Shown: positions 25,093 through 36,475 of the stretch, in pieces
Layout: every line of letters begins with the position of its first letter
Numbering within the stretch: the first letter of the stretch is position 1
NCBI GenBank assembly: GCA_039193195.1
Contig: JBCCWS010000007.1
Span: 62,001-126,000, forward strand
Length of the DNA stretch: 64,000 nucleotides
Direction of reading: 5' to 3'
Source of the DNA: Pseudomonadota bacterium
Lineage (GTDB): Bacteria; Pseudomonadota; Gammaproteobacteria; Steroidobacterales; JBCBZW01
Notes under the pieces: model-generated
The model's input: the letters and a program-made list of their open reading frames with translations, nothing else
What the model was told of the DNA's origin: nothing
The model's database searches: none
Translations under genes and position numbers: made by a program

Positions 25093-26583
25093 GTGTGCCG
25101 ACACGCTGGTGTAGACTGCTCGGCACCTTCACTGACCGCGCAACCCACCACCGCTTTGCAGCTCGCCCTCATCCTATCGCTCCATCAAGCGCTCGACGAA
25201 GACCGCAGCACACCTCACGAGGAACGCCTGCAGCGCGATCGTGAGATCGGTCGCGGTAGAGGGGATGACACCCCTCTCGGTCGCGTCATGCACTGGTGGG
25301 CGGTGGTCGGGTCACAGCTCCTACAGGCGGAGAGCGCAGACGCCGGGAGCCGCATCGACGGTGCCCTGCGGGTGGCCGTAACGGCCCTCACCGCACTCGG
25401 CTTCGCCGTTGGGATCGGTGTTGCGGGTGCCGCCTTCGCCTATCACGGTCGCTACCCAGTAAATCTATTCGCTCTGCTCGGCGTGCTCATCGTCGTGCCC
25501 TGGCTGCCCTTCCTGGCCACGGCCGTGTTGCTTCTGCCCCTGCCGGGCCTGCGCCGTCTGCGTGAGGGCTTGGCGACCTTCAGTCCTGGGCGATGGCTGG
25601 CTGGGTTCCTACACAAGCGTCTCAACGTTGATTTCCTGCGTTGGCGAGGGGGTAGCACGCCGCCTGCGCGGGTGGCTCAGCTCGAGGCGCTACGCCTGTC
25701 CCTGTGGATGGGCGTAGGGTTCTTTGGCGGGGCGCTGGTGCTGGCTCTGCTGCTGGTGGCGTTCACCGATCTCGCCTTCGGTTGGAGCACCACGCTCGAG
25801 GTGGATGCCTCGCTTGTGCACGGATTGGTCAGCAGCGCGTCCTTGCCCTGGAGGGGCTGGTTGCCGGTCGCGGCGCCGGATGCCGAGCTCGTGGCCCTGT
25901 CCCAGTACTATCGCTTGGAGGACGCTGCGCCTCCCGACGTCTCGCGCCTCGGCGAGTGGTGGCCCTTCGTCTGCATGATGCTGCTCGTGTACGGTCTCGC
26001 CCCGCGAGCGCTGCTGCTGGCCTTTGTATCCTGGCGACGAGAGGGCGCCTACCGAGCCCTGTTGCTCGATCATCCCCAGGTCCGCGCCCTGCTCGATCGC
26101 ATGAGTTCGCCATTGGTCGTGCACGAGTCGTCCGCGCCAGGTCTTCAGGCAGTTCTGCCTACGGCGCCTGACGCCGGAGTCAGGCTCACCGCCGGTGGCG
26201 CCAACGTGTTGCTCTGGAACAGTCCGCTGGAGGCGGCGGCGGGGGTCGCGTGGTTGCGAGGGCAATTCGCGATTGAGGCGGGGTCCGTGCTGGAGCTCGG
26301 TTCCTACCAAAGCGGTGAGGCCTTGGATCAGGCCCTGGCCGGCTTGGAGGATGCGAGGCAGCGACTGGTGCTGGTGACGAAGGGTTGGGAGCCGCCGCTG
26401 CTCGAGTTTTTGGATTTGATCGCTGACCTGCGAGAATTGCTCGGCGCTGAGGTCTCGATAACCGTAGTGCCCGTGGACACGAGCGGGCAGGCCGTCTCTT
26501 CGAGCGAGCGAGACGTGTGGGCAGCCACCCTCGCCCAGCGTAAGGACTCCTCGCTCTACGTGGTGGAGGCTACCGGCTCGTGA
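25093..26583 (+). CDS. DUF2868 family membrane protein
   Basis: About 475-496 residues with four predicted membrane segments: two near residues 95-115 and 125-155 (ALGFAVGIGVAGAAFAY, LFALLGVLIVVPWLPF), one near 210-232 and one near 300-320. A soluble C-terminal domain follows. This matches DUF2868 proteins, which are regularly paired with a DUF3482 GTPase, and the pair is present here: the GTPase starts inside this gene's stop (GTGA). The start is uncertain. The GTG at 25093 lies upstream of a TAGACT box (25112-25117), so initiation may really occur at TTG 25156, where the family-like LQLALILSLHQAL begins. Confidence 0.82.
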   Translation: MCRHAGVDCSAPSLTAQPTTALQLALILSLHQALDEDRSTPHEERLQRDREIGRGRGDDTPLGRVMHWWAVVGSQLLQAESADAGSRIDGALRVAVTALTALGFAVGIGVAGAAFAYHGRYPVNLFALLGVLIVVPWLPFLATAVLLLPLPGLRRLREGLATFSPGRWLAGFLHKRLNVDFLRWRGGSTPPARVAQLEALRLSLWMGVGFFGGALVLALLLVAFTDLAFGWSTTLEVDASLVHGLVSSASLPWRGWLPVAAPDAELVALSQYYRLEDAAPPDVSRLGEWWPFVCMMLLVYGLAPRALLLAFVSWRREGAYRALLLDHPQVRALLDRMSSPLVVHESSAPGLQAVLPTAPDAGVRLTAGGANVLLWNSPLEAAAGVAWLRGQFAIEAGSVLELGSYQSGEALDQALAGLEDARQRLVLVTKGWEPPLLEFLDLIADLRELLGAEVSITVVPVDTSGQAVSSSERDVWAATLAQRKDSSLYVVEATGS

Positions 26584-27980
26584 GCGAACAGCCAGCGAAC
26601 GTTCCCACCTTTGCGGTGGTCGGGCAACCTAACAAGGGTAAGAGCAGCATCGTCGCCACCCTGGCCGAAGACGCGCAGATCGCTATTGCGGCCACGCCGC
26701 GCACGACCCGCCGCGCCGAACGCTACGTGCTGACCGTCGACGGCGAAGCCCTCTACGCTCTCGTGGACACGCCTGGTTTCCAGCGCGCTCGCGCTGCCCT
26801 CGATTGGCTCGAGGCTGAGCCGGTACCTTCCCACGAGCGGCCAGCGCGCGTGGCGGACTTCGTAGAGGCCCATGCTGGCGATGACAGATTCATCGACGAG
26901 TGCGAGCTCCTGCAGCCGATCCTCGAGGGCGCTGGCATCCTCTATGTGGTGGATGGTGCCAAGCCCTTTGGCCTCGAGTACGAAGTGGAGATGCAGGTGC
27001 TGCGCTGGACCGGCCAGCCGCGCATGGCGCTCATCAATCGCATTGGGGAAGGCGACCATGTGGCCGAGTGGCGCGACGCTCTCGGCCAGTACTTCTCCAT
27101 CGTGCGCGAGTTCAACGCCGTACATGCAGATTTTGACAAACGCATCGCCCTGCTAGATGCCTTCGCCGCCCTCGACGAACGGGTGAGCCCGCGCCTTGCG
27201 CGTGCCGTGCAAGTGCTGCAGCAGGATCGCCAGCGTCGGCGCGAGCGCAGCGCCGAGTCGATCACGGATCTATTGAGCGGCGCCTTGCGCGCCTCGTGCA
27301 GCACGCGCCTCAGCGATGAGCAGGATAGAGATCGCCTCGCCGCGAAGCTCCGCAACCGCCTGATGAATGATCTGCGTGACCTGGAGCAACAGTGTCGCGA
27401 CCAGGTGCAGGCACACTATCAACACCAATCGTTGGAGCGTGCCGAGTCGCAGACAAGCGTGGGCGATGGGGATCTGTTCACCACCGATAGCTGGGAGATT
27501 TTCGGGCTCTCGCGTGAGCAGCTGCTATGGACTGGTGCGGTCTCCGGGGCGGTGGCTGGGGGTGGGGTAGATCTCATGCTGGGCGGCGCTTCCTTGCTCA
27601 TGGGGGCAGCTATCGGCGCCGTCGTCGGCAGTACGGGGGCGTGGTTTGCCGGCGATGAACTGGCGAAGGTCAAGGTGCTAGGGCAAACGCTTGGGGGACG
27701 CGTGCTCCAGGTGGGTCCCGTGAGCGCTGTGAACTTCCCCTGGGTGCTGCTCGGCCGTGCGTGGATTCACCACCATCTAGTGGAGGAGCGTAATCACGCG
27801 CGGCGCGAGGCACTGGAATTGACCGTGGCGGACGGCACGGCGCTCATGGATCAGGTGCCGCAGGCTCTGCGGCGTGAGTTTGTCGTGCTCTTCAAGCGAC
27901 TTCGCAATGATGATGTGCGACCTGCCCTGGTGGAAGCTGTATCCAAGCTGCTCGAGCTCGAAGCCACCGTCACCGACTGA
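26580..27980 (+). CDS. DUF3482 family Era/EngB-like GTPase
   Basis: A 466-residue GTPase. G1 is VVGQPNKGKSS (13-23), Thr residues in ATPRTTRR can serve as G2, G3 is VDTPGF (62-67) and G4 is the divergent INRIG. A long helical region follows, and then a glycine/alanine-rich hydrophobic stretch (AVSGAVAGGGVDLMLGGASLLMGAA begins about residue 318) that could insert in or lie on the membrane. With the upstream DUF2868 membrane protein it forms a translationally coupled two-gene module (4-nt overlap). The module is conserved in many proteobacteria; its function is unknown to me. Confidence 0.88.
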   Translation: MSEQPANVPTFAVVGQPNKGKSSIVATLAEDAQIAIAATPRTTRRAERYVLTVDGEALYALVDTPGFQRARAALDWLEAEPVPSHERPARVADFVEAHAGDDRFIDECELLQPILEGAGILYVVDGAKPFGLEYEVEMQVLRWTGQPRMALINRIGEGDHVAEWRDALGQYFSIVREFNAVHADFDKRIALLDAFAALDERVSPRLARAVQVLQQDRQRRRERSAESITDLLSGALRASCSTRLSDEQDRDRLAAKLRNRLMNDLRDLEQQCRDQVQAHYQHQSLERAESQTSVGDGDLFTTDSWEIFGLSREQLLWTGAVSGAVAGGGVDLMLGGASLLMGAAIGAVVGSTGAWFAGDELAKVKVLGQTLGGRVLQVGPVSAVNFPWVLLGRAWIHHHLVEERNHARREALELTVADGTALMDQVPQALRREFVVLFKRLRNDDVRPALVEAVSKLLELEATVTD

Positions 27981-28113
27981 GCAAGAACGCAGGGAACGCT
28001 GCTCGCTTGGCCCTGCTGCGCAGGGGTGGGCCTTAACGGTGCGCTCCTAGATAGGCTCGCCCACTTCGACGAGCCCTACGCACAGGCCATCAGTCACGAA
28101 TCGACCCGGGCCC

Positions 28114-30213
<2,100 letters not shown>

Positions 30214-30282
30214 TAGGGCTCCGGGGCGCGTGCGTCTGGCCGCGACTATACCGCTTTGCGTAGCGCTTCGAGTGGTCGCGTT

Positions 30283-31608
30283 TCAGGGGTCACCCGCCGT
30301 TCGGCGCAGGAAGCGGCGCACTCGTTGCAGGTAGGCTTGCGGCCGTTCCCAGTACAGCATGTGCCCTGCATCGTCGAAGCGTTCGAACTGCGCATTCGGA
30401 AGAACGCTCGCGTACTCCTGCGCCACCGCTTCGTGCTTGTAGTCACATTCGCCACGGAGAATGAGCACCGGGGTAGGGTTCGAGCGCAGCGCTGGCCGAG
30501 GATCCTGCCTGGGTAAGCCTAGTGACCGGCCGGTCATGCGATTGGACCAGAAGCCGTAGCCGGAGGACGAGATCTCTGTGCCGCGCAGGTCACATACCGC
30601 GAGCGGCAGGTAGAACGCGTTGGCGACCCTATCGAAGAGCGACCCGAGCTCCCACTCACTCGCAAAGCGGGTCGCCGCTTTCGGGCTAATCTCGGCCAGT
30701 GCGAGGGCTGCTAGTAGGCGGGGCGTCTTCACCATATGGGTGAACTGTTCAGCTTGGTCGGTCGTTAGCCGTTCCTCGAGTCCGCCCTCCTCCCCAGGTG
30801 CCCAGCTGGGGTGGTACATCGGGCCGGGGCCGGAGAACACGGCTGCGGCGACATGCTCTGGATGCCGCGCCATGTAGCTCGCCCCCAAGGAAGCCCCCCA
30901 GGACGAGCCGATTAGGATCATCTTTGCTGTCCCGATCCGTTTGAAGACAGCATTTAGATCCATTAGGTGGCGTTCGATGGTGTAGTCGCGCGCATCCTCG
31001 AGTCTCGCAGAGAGGCCACCGCCCACTTGGTCGTAGAGGTAGACGTCGTGGCCGTCTTCGCTGAGCTGCCCGATGGCCTCGACCGTCGCTTGGAGCGATA
31101 TGCTATACCCACCGGGTCCGCCATGGAGAAACACGATGGGAGGTACCCGCTGATCACCTCGTCCATCGACCTTCTTGACTGCCACGTGGGATCCGCTTGC
31201 CAGGCGCCACACCTCGACGTCCTGGGGTAGGGCGATGGCGAACTGCTCGTCCTCTGGGATCAGCGGCCGCAGGAAGGTCGCCCAAAATGCCGTGAGCAAT
31301 AGCGCGGTACCGACCCCGCTGATGGCGATTGCTGCCGTGCGATGGCGAGCGACGCCGCACATCCACAAGGTGAGGCGAGCGCCAAGGTAGGTGAAGGCCA
31401 GACTGGCGAGAACGCCCATCGAAATAAGCACCGCTGGCGTATCAATGAGCAGCGCGGCCGCGAGGCTGGCCATCGCGAACACCGCGACCGCGAGCGGTGG
31501 CCCGAGGAGAATACCAACTACACCTACTAGGCGGCGCACGTGCCGCGGCGTTCGAGGCGAAGGCGCGGCGGGATCGCCGATGGGCGGATGTTGCGGATGA
31601 TGAGTCAC
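30283..31608 (-). CDS. Membrane-anchored alpha/beta hydrolase, proline iminopeptidase-like
   Basis: About 441 residues from GTG 31608; an ATG at 31677 would overlap the MarR gene by 62 nt and is less likely. Two or three N-terminal membrane helices (residues about 27-60, 63-80, 92-115) are followed by a periplasmic-looking alpha/beta hydrolase domain: oxyanion motif HGGPGG (162-167), nucleophile elbow GSSWGASLG with Ser236, the acid region VLILRGECDYK and His in DDAGHMLYWERP. HGGPGG is typical of proline iminopeptidases and related enzymes. It lies directly downstream of a MarR-type gene, so expression may respond to the same ligand. Confidence 0.85.
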   Translation of the reverse strand: MTHHPQHPPIGDPAAPSPRTPRHVRRLVGVVGILLGPPLAVAVFAMASLAAALLIDTPAVLISMGVLASLAFTYLGARLTLWMCGVARHRTAAIAISGVGTALLLTAFWATFLRPLIPEDEQFAIALPQDVEVWRLASGSHVAVKKVDGRGDQRVPPIVFLHGGPGGYSISLQATVEAIGQLSEDGHDVYLYDQVGGGLSARLEDARDYTIERHLMDLNAVFKRIGTAKMILIGSSWGASLGASYMARHPEHVAAAVFSGPGPMYHPSWAPGEEGGLEERLTTDQAEQFTHMVKTPRLLAALALAEISPKAATRFASEWELGSLFDRVANAFYLPLAVCDLRGTEISSSGYGFWSNRMTGRSLGLPRQDPRPALRSNPTPVLILRGECDYKHEAVAQEYASVLPNAQFERFDDAGHMLYWERPQAYLQRVRRFLRRTAGDP

Positions 31609-31615
31609 ATCGATC

Positions 31616-32104
31616 TCAGGTGTGGTCGGTGGATCGTGCGAGCATGGATCGTGTGAGAAGCGCGTCGTAGGCAGCATCGAGCAGACGCGCCACGTTCACG
31701 TTCAGTTCGCTGTTGAGGTTATCGAATACCACCAACGCCTCCTTACAACGGGCCTGGACCTTGGTTGCCTCGCGCTTTCCCTTGGGTGTCAAGGAGAACA
31801 TGCGTCGCCTTCTGTCCTTAGTGTCGGCGCGGCTGCTGAGCATGGAGAGTGAACTCAGCCGTGAGGTTCGCTGCGCAGTGAGCTGGTGCGGCTCGTTGAG
31901 CGCCCTGGCGATCTCTACCAGTGAGGACGGCCCTTCTTGATGGAGGTAGAGCAGCGTCGATACGGAGCGAACAGGGATGGTGATTCCGGCCGCCTGCAGG
32001 AACTCATCACCCTGCTGAGCGATCAAGTCGGCCAGACGTTGAGCCCGCGCTCCGACAAACGCCTCGCCGGTGGGTAGCTCCAGAAAGAACGGGTGGCTTT
32101 GCAT
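31616..32104 (-). CDS. MarR-family transcriptional regulator
   Basis: About 162 residues from ATG 32104. The winged-helix region has TLLYLHQEGPSSLVEIARAL (HTH), then QLTAQRTSRLSSLSML and the wing RADTKDRRRRMFSLTPKG, where D-x-R-R-R-R-x-x-x-L-T is the MarR wing motif. The C-terminal helix would form the dimer interface. The frame is open another 52 codons upstream, but that extension is not family-like and it would run through two TTGCGCAA palindromes that look like an operator, so 32104 is preferred. It precedes the membrane hydrolase by 7 nt and probably regulates it and itself (inference). Confidence 0.85.
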   Translation of the reverse strand: MQSHPFFLELPTGEAFVGARAQRLADLIAQQGDEFLQAAGITIPVRSVSTLLYLHQEGPSSLVEIARALNEPHQLTAQRTSRLSSLSMLSSRADTKDRRRRMFSLTPKGKREATKVQARCKEALVVFDNLNSELNVNVARLLDAAYDALLTRSMLARSTDHT

Positions 32105-32116
32105 CTTGGGAGAAAT

Positions 32117-32136
32117 TTGCGCAATAAATTGCGCAA
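32117..32136. promoter_or_regulatory. Twin TTGCGCAA palindromes, probable MarR-type operator
   Basis: Two identical 8-bp palindromes TTGCGCAA (32117-32124 and 32129-32136) have centres 12 bp apart. A partial third (ATTGCAG, 32140-32146) follows. They lie 13-32 nt upstream of the MarR start codon on the minus strand, a typical position for autoregulation. Confidence 0.55.
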
Positions 32137-32542
32137 CATATTGCAGATAAGCGCGGCTGCCTGCAAGGGGTGTGCGCTCCGAACGCCTACGCGCCGGTCC
32201 GCTGCTTGCAGCGACCACGTACCGGTGCGTGGGCGCCGTCATGCGGGCCCTTGCGCACATGGCTTCGACCGCCTTGCCCTGGCGCCCGTGCTACTCCTGA
32301 GTGTCACCTCATTTACCAAGCGGCCCACTAGGCGGCCGAAGCACCTTCCGCTGCGAGCAGCGCACAGTGTCGGCCTCAAGACCTTGAATCGCGCTGTCCG
32401 CGCAAGCCTAGATGCCATCCAGGTCACCGACGCTTGTGCGAAAGGCAAAGGAGCTTTAGTAAATGATCTGCTTGGGTGAAGTCGCAGCCTTGTTGGTACG
32501 AGCGCCGGAGCCTGCTGTGATCGTTGGAGGATATCCGCGTAT

Positions 32543-32566
32543 GGTGATGTGATCACGTAAATCACC
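32543..32566. promoter_or_regulatory. Nested palindrome upstream of rlmI
   Basis: GGTGAT/ATCACC arms (6 bp, 12 nt apart) enclose the palindrome GTGATCAC, ending 21 nt before the rlmI ATG. The half-sites recall the GTGA of CRP sites, but the spacing is not that of a CRP site. Operator-like, factor unknown. Confidence 0.35.
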
Positions 32567-32587
32567 GAGCGATTCCGCAGAACACCC

Positions 32588-33835
32588 ATGAGCAACCAAC
32601 GTCGAGACACCGCGCCGCCCGTTCTGAACACGCCCTACCCGCGTCTCACCCTGCGCAAGCGGGAGGAGCGTCGCTTGCGCGGAGGCCACCTATGGGTGTT
32701 CAGCAACGAGGTGGACACGCGCGCTACGCCCCTAAAGGACTTCGCGCCGGGTGACGCCGTCACCGTGGTGGGGTCGAGCGGACGCTTCCTGGGTCACGGC
32801 TACGTCAACCCGCGCTCGCTTATCGCCGCCCGCATTCTCAGCCGGGAGCCAGATGTGCTGCCCGATGAGGCGCTGCTCAGCGCGCGATTGCGCCAGGCCG
32901 TGGCTCTGCGCGAGGGCTGGCTAGGCCAAGCACGCTGGTGTCGCCTGATCCACGGCGAGGGTGATCTGCTGCCCGGTCTGGTGGTCGACCGCTTCGACGA
33001 GCTCCTCGTCGGCCAGATCACCACGGCGGGCATGGCGCGGTGGCAAGATGCGCTCGGTGAGCTGTTGCGCGAGCACGCGCCCGGGGTGAGGGCCCTTCGC
33101 TGGGCGAACGACACGGCTGTTCGCGACCTGGAAGGGCTCGCGCGCGAGTCCCGTATGGGCTTTGGTGAACCGCCGGCGAAGCTCACGGTGAAGGAGGGCG
33201 ATGCGCGCTTTGAGCTACCTGGCGCGGGTGGCCAGAAAACGGGCTGGTACTACGATCAGCGTGCCAACCGCGAGCGCTTGCTGCCGATGCTGCGCGAGGG
33301 TCACCGCATGCTCGACGTGTTTAGCTATGTCGGCGCTTGGGGCATTCGCGCCGCGCTTGCGGGCGCCGGCCCTGTCGTGTGCGTCGACAGCTCTTCACCG
33401 GCTCTCGATGCCGTGGCGCACAATGCGGCGCTCAACGGTGTCGAGGTCAAGACCCATCAGGGGGATGCGGCAGCGGTGCTCAAGGCCCTCGCTGCGCAGG
33501 GACAACGCTTCGACGTGCTCGTCCTCGACCCTCCGGCGTTGATCCCGAGACGCAAGGACATCGAGGCCGGCACCAAGGCCTACTGGCAGCTGAACGAGCT
33601 CGCCATGCGGTTGGTCGCGGACGACGGCCTGCTGGTGAGCTGCTCTTGCTCCCACCATCTGAGCGAGGAGTCCCTGCTCGGGGTGGTGGCTGGCTGTGCC
33701 AGGCACCAGCGTCGCGACTTGCAGATATTGATGCGTGGCGAGCAAGCGCCGGATCACCCCGTTCACCCGTCGATCGAGCAAAGTCGCTATCTGAAGGCTC
33801 TCTACTGTCGCGTGGGCGCCCGAAAAAACCCGTGA
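32588..33835 (+). CDS. rlmI: 23S rRNA m5C1962 methyltransferase RlmI-type
   Basis: A 415-residue SAM-dependent rRNA cytosine methyltransferase. It has an N-terminal PUA-like domain (LRKREERRLRGGHLWVFSNEVD, then YVNPRSLIAARIL), a central EEHEE-like region (HGEGDLLPGLVVDRF), and the Rossmann domain with GGQKTGWYYDQRANR, the SAM motif LDVFSYVGAWGIRAA, the acidic loop VCVDSSSPAL, LVLDPPA and the catalytic cysteine region VSCSCSHHLS. Target C1962 is inferred from family. It is followed 43 nt later by lgt. Confidence 0.92.
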   Translation: MSNQRRDTAPPVLNTPYPRLTLRKREERRLRGGHLWVFSNEVDTRATPLKDFAPGDAVTVVGSSGRFLGHGYVNPRSLIAARILSREPDVLPDEALLSARLRQAVALREGWLGQARWCRLIHGEGDLLPGLVVDRFDELLVGQITTAGMARWQDALGELLREHAPGVRALRWANDTAVRDLEGLARESRMGFGEPPAKLTVKEGDARFELPGAGGQKTGWYYDQRANRERLLPMLREGHRMLDVFSYVGAWGIRAALAGAGPVVCVDSSSPALDAVAHNAALNGVEVKTHQGDAAAVLKALAAQGQRFDVLVLDPPALIPRRKDIEAGTKAYWQLNELAMRLVADDGLLVSCSCSHHLSEESLLGVVAGCARHQRRDLQILMRGEQAPDHPVHPSIEQSRYLKALYCRVGARKNP

Positions 33836-33864
33836 TGCCTCGCGGCGAACGGGAGTTCACGCGC

Positions 33865-33870
33865 TACAAT
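33865..33870 (+). promoter_or_regulatory. Possible -10 box just before lgt (short or no leader)
   Basis: TACAAT ends 8 nt before the lgt ATG, so a transcript started from it would carry almost no 5' leader. There is no Shine-Dalgarno sequence before this ATG. No good -35 is visible. Confidence 0.35.
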
Positions 33871-33878
33871 CGCGCGTC

Positions 33879-34673
33879 ATGATCAAGTACCCGGAATTCG
33901 ACCCCGTCGCCATCGCCCTCGGGCCGATCAAGGTACGTTGGTACGGCCTGACCTACATCCTCGGCTTTCTGGCCTGCTGGCTCCTCCTGCGCCACCGCGC
34001 CCTGCGCAGCGACGGGTGTTGGACCGTCCAACATGTCGAGGAGATCATCTTCTACGGCATGCTCGGCGTGCTCCTCGGCGGCCGCCTGGGCTACGTGCTG
34101 TTCTACGGCACGGAGGCCTTGCTCCAGGACCCCCTCTACCTGTTGCGAATCTGGGACGGAGGCATGTCTTTCCACGGCGGTATCTCCGGCGTGGCCGTGG
34201 CCATGGCCCTGTTCGCGCGCCGAGCGGGCAAGGGCTTTCTGGAAGTCACCGACTTCATGGTCCCCGCCGTGCCACCCGGTTTGTTCTTCGGCCGTATCGG
34301 AAACTTCATCAACGGCGAGCTGTGGGGCGGTCAGACCACCGTGCCCTGGGGCTTTGAGGTGGACGGCAAGGTCCTGCACCCCTCTCAGCTCTACGAGGCA
34401 GCACTCGAGGGTGTGCTGCTCTTCATCATCGTGTGGGTCTACTCAGCGCGCCCCCGTGCCACGGGTGCCATCAGCGGCGTGATGCTGGCAGGCTACGCCG
34501 TTTTCCGAATTCTCGTCGAGTTCGTGCGCACGCCTGATGCGCACCTTGGCGATGATGGGTACCTGGCCTTCGGTTGGCTTACCATGGGCCAGGTGTTAAG
34601 CCTGCCTATGCTTGTTATTGGCCTATGGTTGTTTATGCGGGCGCACCGTGGTGCTGCGTCGGCGGCCGCGTAG
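33879..34673 (+). CDS. lgt: Prolipoprotein diacylglyceryl transferase
   Basis: An inner-membrane enzyme that adds diacylglycerol from phosphatidylglycerol to the lipobox Cys of prolipoproteins. The 264-residue protein has seven or so membrane helices. Signature sequences are [25 protein letters not shown], the His-containing [11 protein letters not shown] and the Lgt signature [14 protein letters not shown], with Asn and Glu in place. Late motif HPSQLYEA is present. lgt-thyA order is the same as in E. coli. Confidence 0.97.
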   Translation: MIKYPEFDPVAIALGPIKVRWYGLTYILGFLACWLLLRHRALRSDGCWTVQHVEEIIFYGMLGVLLGGRLGYVLFYGTEALLQDPLYLLRIWDGGMSFHGGISGVAVAMALFARRAGKGFLEVTDFMVPAVPPGLFFGRIGNFINGELWGGQTTVPWGFEVDGKVLHPSQLYEAALEGVLLFIIVWVYSARPRATGAISGVMLAGYAVFRILVEFVRTPDAHLGDDGYLAFGWLTMGQVLSLPMLVIGLWLFMRAHRGAASAAA

Positions 34674-34689
34674 GGGGGGCGGTGAGCGT

Positions 34690-35484
34690 ATGCGTGCTTA
34701 CCTAGATCTGCTGCGTCACGTCCTGGAGAACGGTGTGCGTAAGGAGGATCGCACGGGCACGGGCACGCTCAGCGTGTTCGCTCATCAGATGCGCTTCGAT
34801 CTCGGCGAGGGCTTCCCGCTGGTCACCACCAAGCGCGTGCACCTGCGATCGATCGTCCACGAGCTGCTCTGGTTTCTCAAGGGCGACACCAACATCGCCT
34901 ACCTGCGCGAGAACGGGGTCAGCATCTGGGATGAGTGGGCGGATGAGCAGGGTGAGCTCGGCCCGGTCTACGGGCGCCAGTGGCGCAGCTGGCCCACCGC
35001 AGCTGGTGGCGAGGTCGATCAAATCGCGCGAGTCGTTCAACAGCTGCGCGAGAGCCCAGATTCGCGTCGGATAATCGTCAGCGCCTGGAATGTGGGGGAG
35101 CTCGAGCACATGGCGCTGATGCCCTGCCATGCCCTCTTCCAGTTCTACGTGGCGCAAGGGCGCCTTTCATGCCAGCTGTACCAGCGTAGCTGCGATTTGT
35201 TTCTCGGCGTGCCCTTCAATATCGCCTCCTACGCCTTGCTTACCCACATGCTGGCCCAGCAGTGCGATCTCCAGGTAGGTGACTTCGTGTGGACCGGGGG
35301 CGATTGCCACCTCTACCTCAATCATCTCGACCAGGTGCGTACGCAGCTTGAACGTCAACCGCTGGCGCCCCCAACGCTGGTGCTAAAGCGCCATCCACCT
35401 TCGATCTTCGATTACGCCTACGAGGACTTCGACATGCAGGACTATCAAAGCTACCCGCCCATCAGCGCGCCGGTGGCGGTTTAA
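34690..35484 (+). CDS. thyA: Thymidylate synthase
   Basis: Methylates dUMP to dTMP using methylene-THF. It has 264 residues, exactly the E. coli length. Nucleophile Cys146 is in [11 protein letters not shown], and other motifs are [10 protein letters not shown], the folate/dUMP segments [13 protein letters not shown] and [26 protein letters not shown] and the C-terminal APVAV, which ends in the family's Ala-Val type C-terminus. ATG 34690 is selected because it begins the family start. It starts 16 nt after lgt. Confidence 0.98.
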   Translation: MRAYLDLLRHVLENGVRKEDRTGTGTLSVFAHQMRFDLGEGFPLVTTKRVHLRSIVHELLWFLKGDTNIAYLRENGVSIWDEWADEQGELGPVYGRQWRSWPTAAGGEVDQIARVVQQLRESPDSRRIIVSAWNVGELEHMALMPCHALFQFYVAQGRLSCQLYQRSCDLFLGVPFNIASYALLTHMLAQQCDLQVGDFVWTGGDCHLYLNHLDQVRTQLERQPLAPPTLVLKRHPPSIFDYAYEDFDMQDYQSYPPISAPVAV

Positions 35485-35486
35485 CG

Positions 35487-36467
35487 ATGGTGGTGGGTTC
35501 TGCCGGCCAGGGCACGCGCCTTCTGACCAAATCCCAGGTAGCCCAGCTGATCGACATGCCTGCGGTTATGGAGGCGGTGGAGGCAGCACTGGTCGCCCAC
35601 GCGCGCGGCGAGACGCAGATGCCGCCGAAGGTGTACCTTGAGTTTACCAATCACATGGGCGATCTGCGCGCGATGCCGGCCCTGGTGGGGGAGCGAGCGG
35701 GCGTGAAGTGGATCAATTCGCATCCTAACAATCCGCTTCGCTTCCACTTGCCGACGGTCCGCGGTGTTTACCTGCTGAGCGACCCGGCGAACGGCGACCT
35801 TCTGGCGATGATGGATGCCACGCTGATCACGGCGCTGCGCACCGGCGCGTCCGCGGGCTTGGCCACGCGTGTGCTGGCCCGCGGTGATGCACGCACGGTC
35901 GGCATCATCGGCTGTGGAGCCCAGGCGCCCTACCTCCTGAGTGCCGTGTTGGCAGCACGCGCCCCCACTCGGATCTTGGTTGCCGACCGCGACGAGGAGA
36001 AGGCGCAGGTGTTCGCAACTTCGGTCGGCGCGCAAGCCGTCTCCCTGGAAGCAGCCGCGGCCTGCGATATCGTCTGCACCGCGACCCCATCGCGCGAACC
36101 GTTGGTGCGGCGCGAGTGGTTGCAGCCGGGCGCCCATATCAACGCGATGGGCGCAGACGCTCACGGCAAGCAGGAGTTGCAGACCGAGATCCTGCGCGAG
36201 GCCCTGGTCATCGTCGACGATCTGGTGCAAGCCCAGGGCAGCGGTGAGGTCAATGTACCTTTGGCGAGGGAAGAGCTGGCGCTCAGTGACCTCGCCGGCA
36301 CCCTCGGCGCGGTGCTCGCCGGCGATGCGGCGGGCCGGCTGAACGAGGAGGACCTCACGGTGTTCGATTCCACAGGCCTCGCCATCCAGGATGTAGCTGT
36401 GGCGGCCTTGGCCTACGAGCGGGCTGTGGCGCAGGGCGTGGGTACGGAGCTCGATTTCTTCGCCTAG
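35487..36467 (+). CDS. Ornithine cyclodeaminase / mu-crystallin family dehydrogenase
   Basis: A 326-residue NAD(P)-binding protein of the OCD/mu-crystallin family. It shows the N-terminal substrate domain with GVKWINSHPNNP (the Lys that contacts the substrate carboxylate), LSDPANGDLLAMMDATLITALRT, the Rossmann motif IIGCGAQAPYLL, TATPSREP, and the C-terminal VFDSTGLAIQDVA (catalytic Asp). Members include ornithine cyclodeaminase, alanine dehydrogenase and ketimine reductases; which reaction applies here cannot be told. Its start is 2 nt after the thyA stop, so it is cotranscribed. Confidence 0.88.
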   Translation: MVVGSAGQGTRLLTKSQVAQLIDMPAVMEAVEAALVAHARGETQMPPKVYLEFTNHMGDLRAMPALVGERAGVKWINSHPNNPLRFHLPTVRGVYLLSDPANGDLLAMMDATLITALRTGASAGLATRVLARGDARTVGIIGCGAQAPYLLSAVLAARAPTRILVADRDEEKAQVFATSVGAQAVSLEAAAACDIVCTATPSREPLVRREWLQPGAHINAMGADAHGKQELQTEILREALVIVDDLVQAQGSGEVNVPLAREELALSDLAGTLGAVLAGDAAGRLNEEDLTVFDSTGLAIQDVAVAALAYERAVAQGVGTELDFFA

Positions 36468-36475
36468 TCTAAGGC

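Larger units (their letters stand above)
32105..32587. other. Divergent intergenic region between MarR and rlmI genes
   Basis: A 483-bp stretch with no convincing gene. Near the MarR start it has two TTGCGCAA palindromes. Near rlmI it has nested palindromes: GGTGAT (32543-32548) with ATCACC (32561-32566), enclosing GTGATCAC (32549-32556). The middle 300 bp shows nothing recognisable; short open frames there have no family features. Confidence 0.55.

Noticed and set aside
32105-32260. N-terminal extension of the MarR protein to 32260
   Set aside because: Not family-like and runs through operator-like palindromes; start at 32104 preferred.
32541-32568. CRP binding site before rlmI
   Set aside because: GTGA half-sites are present, but the spacing does not match the 6-bp spacer of CRP sites.
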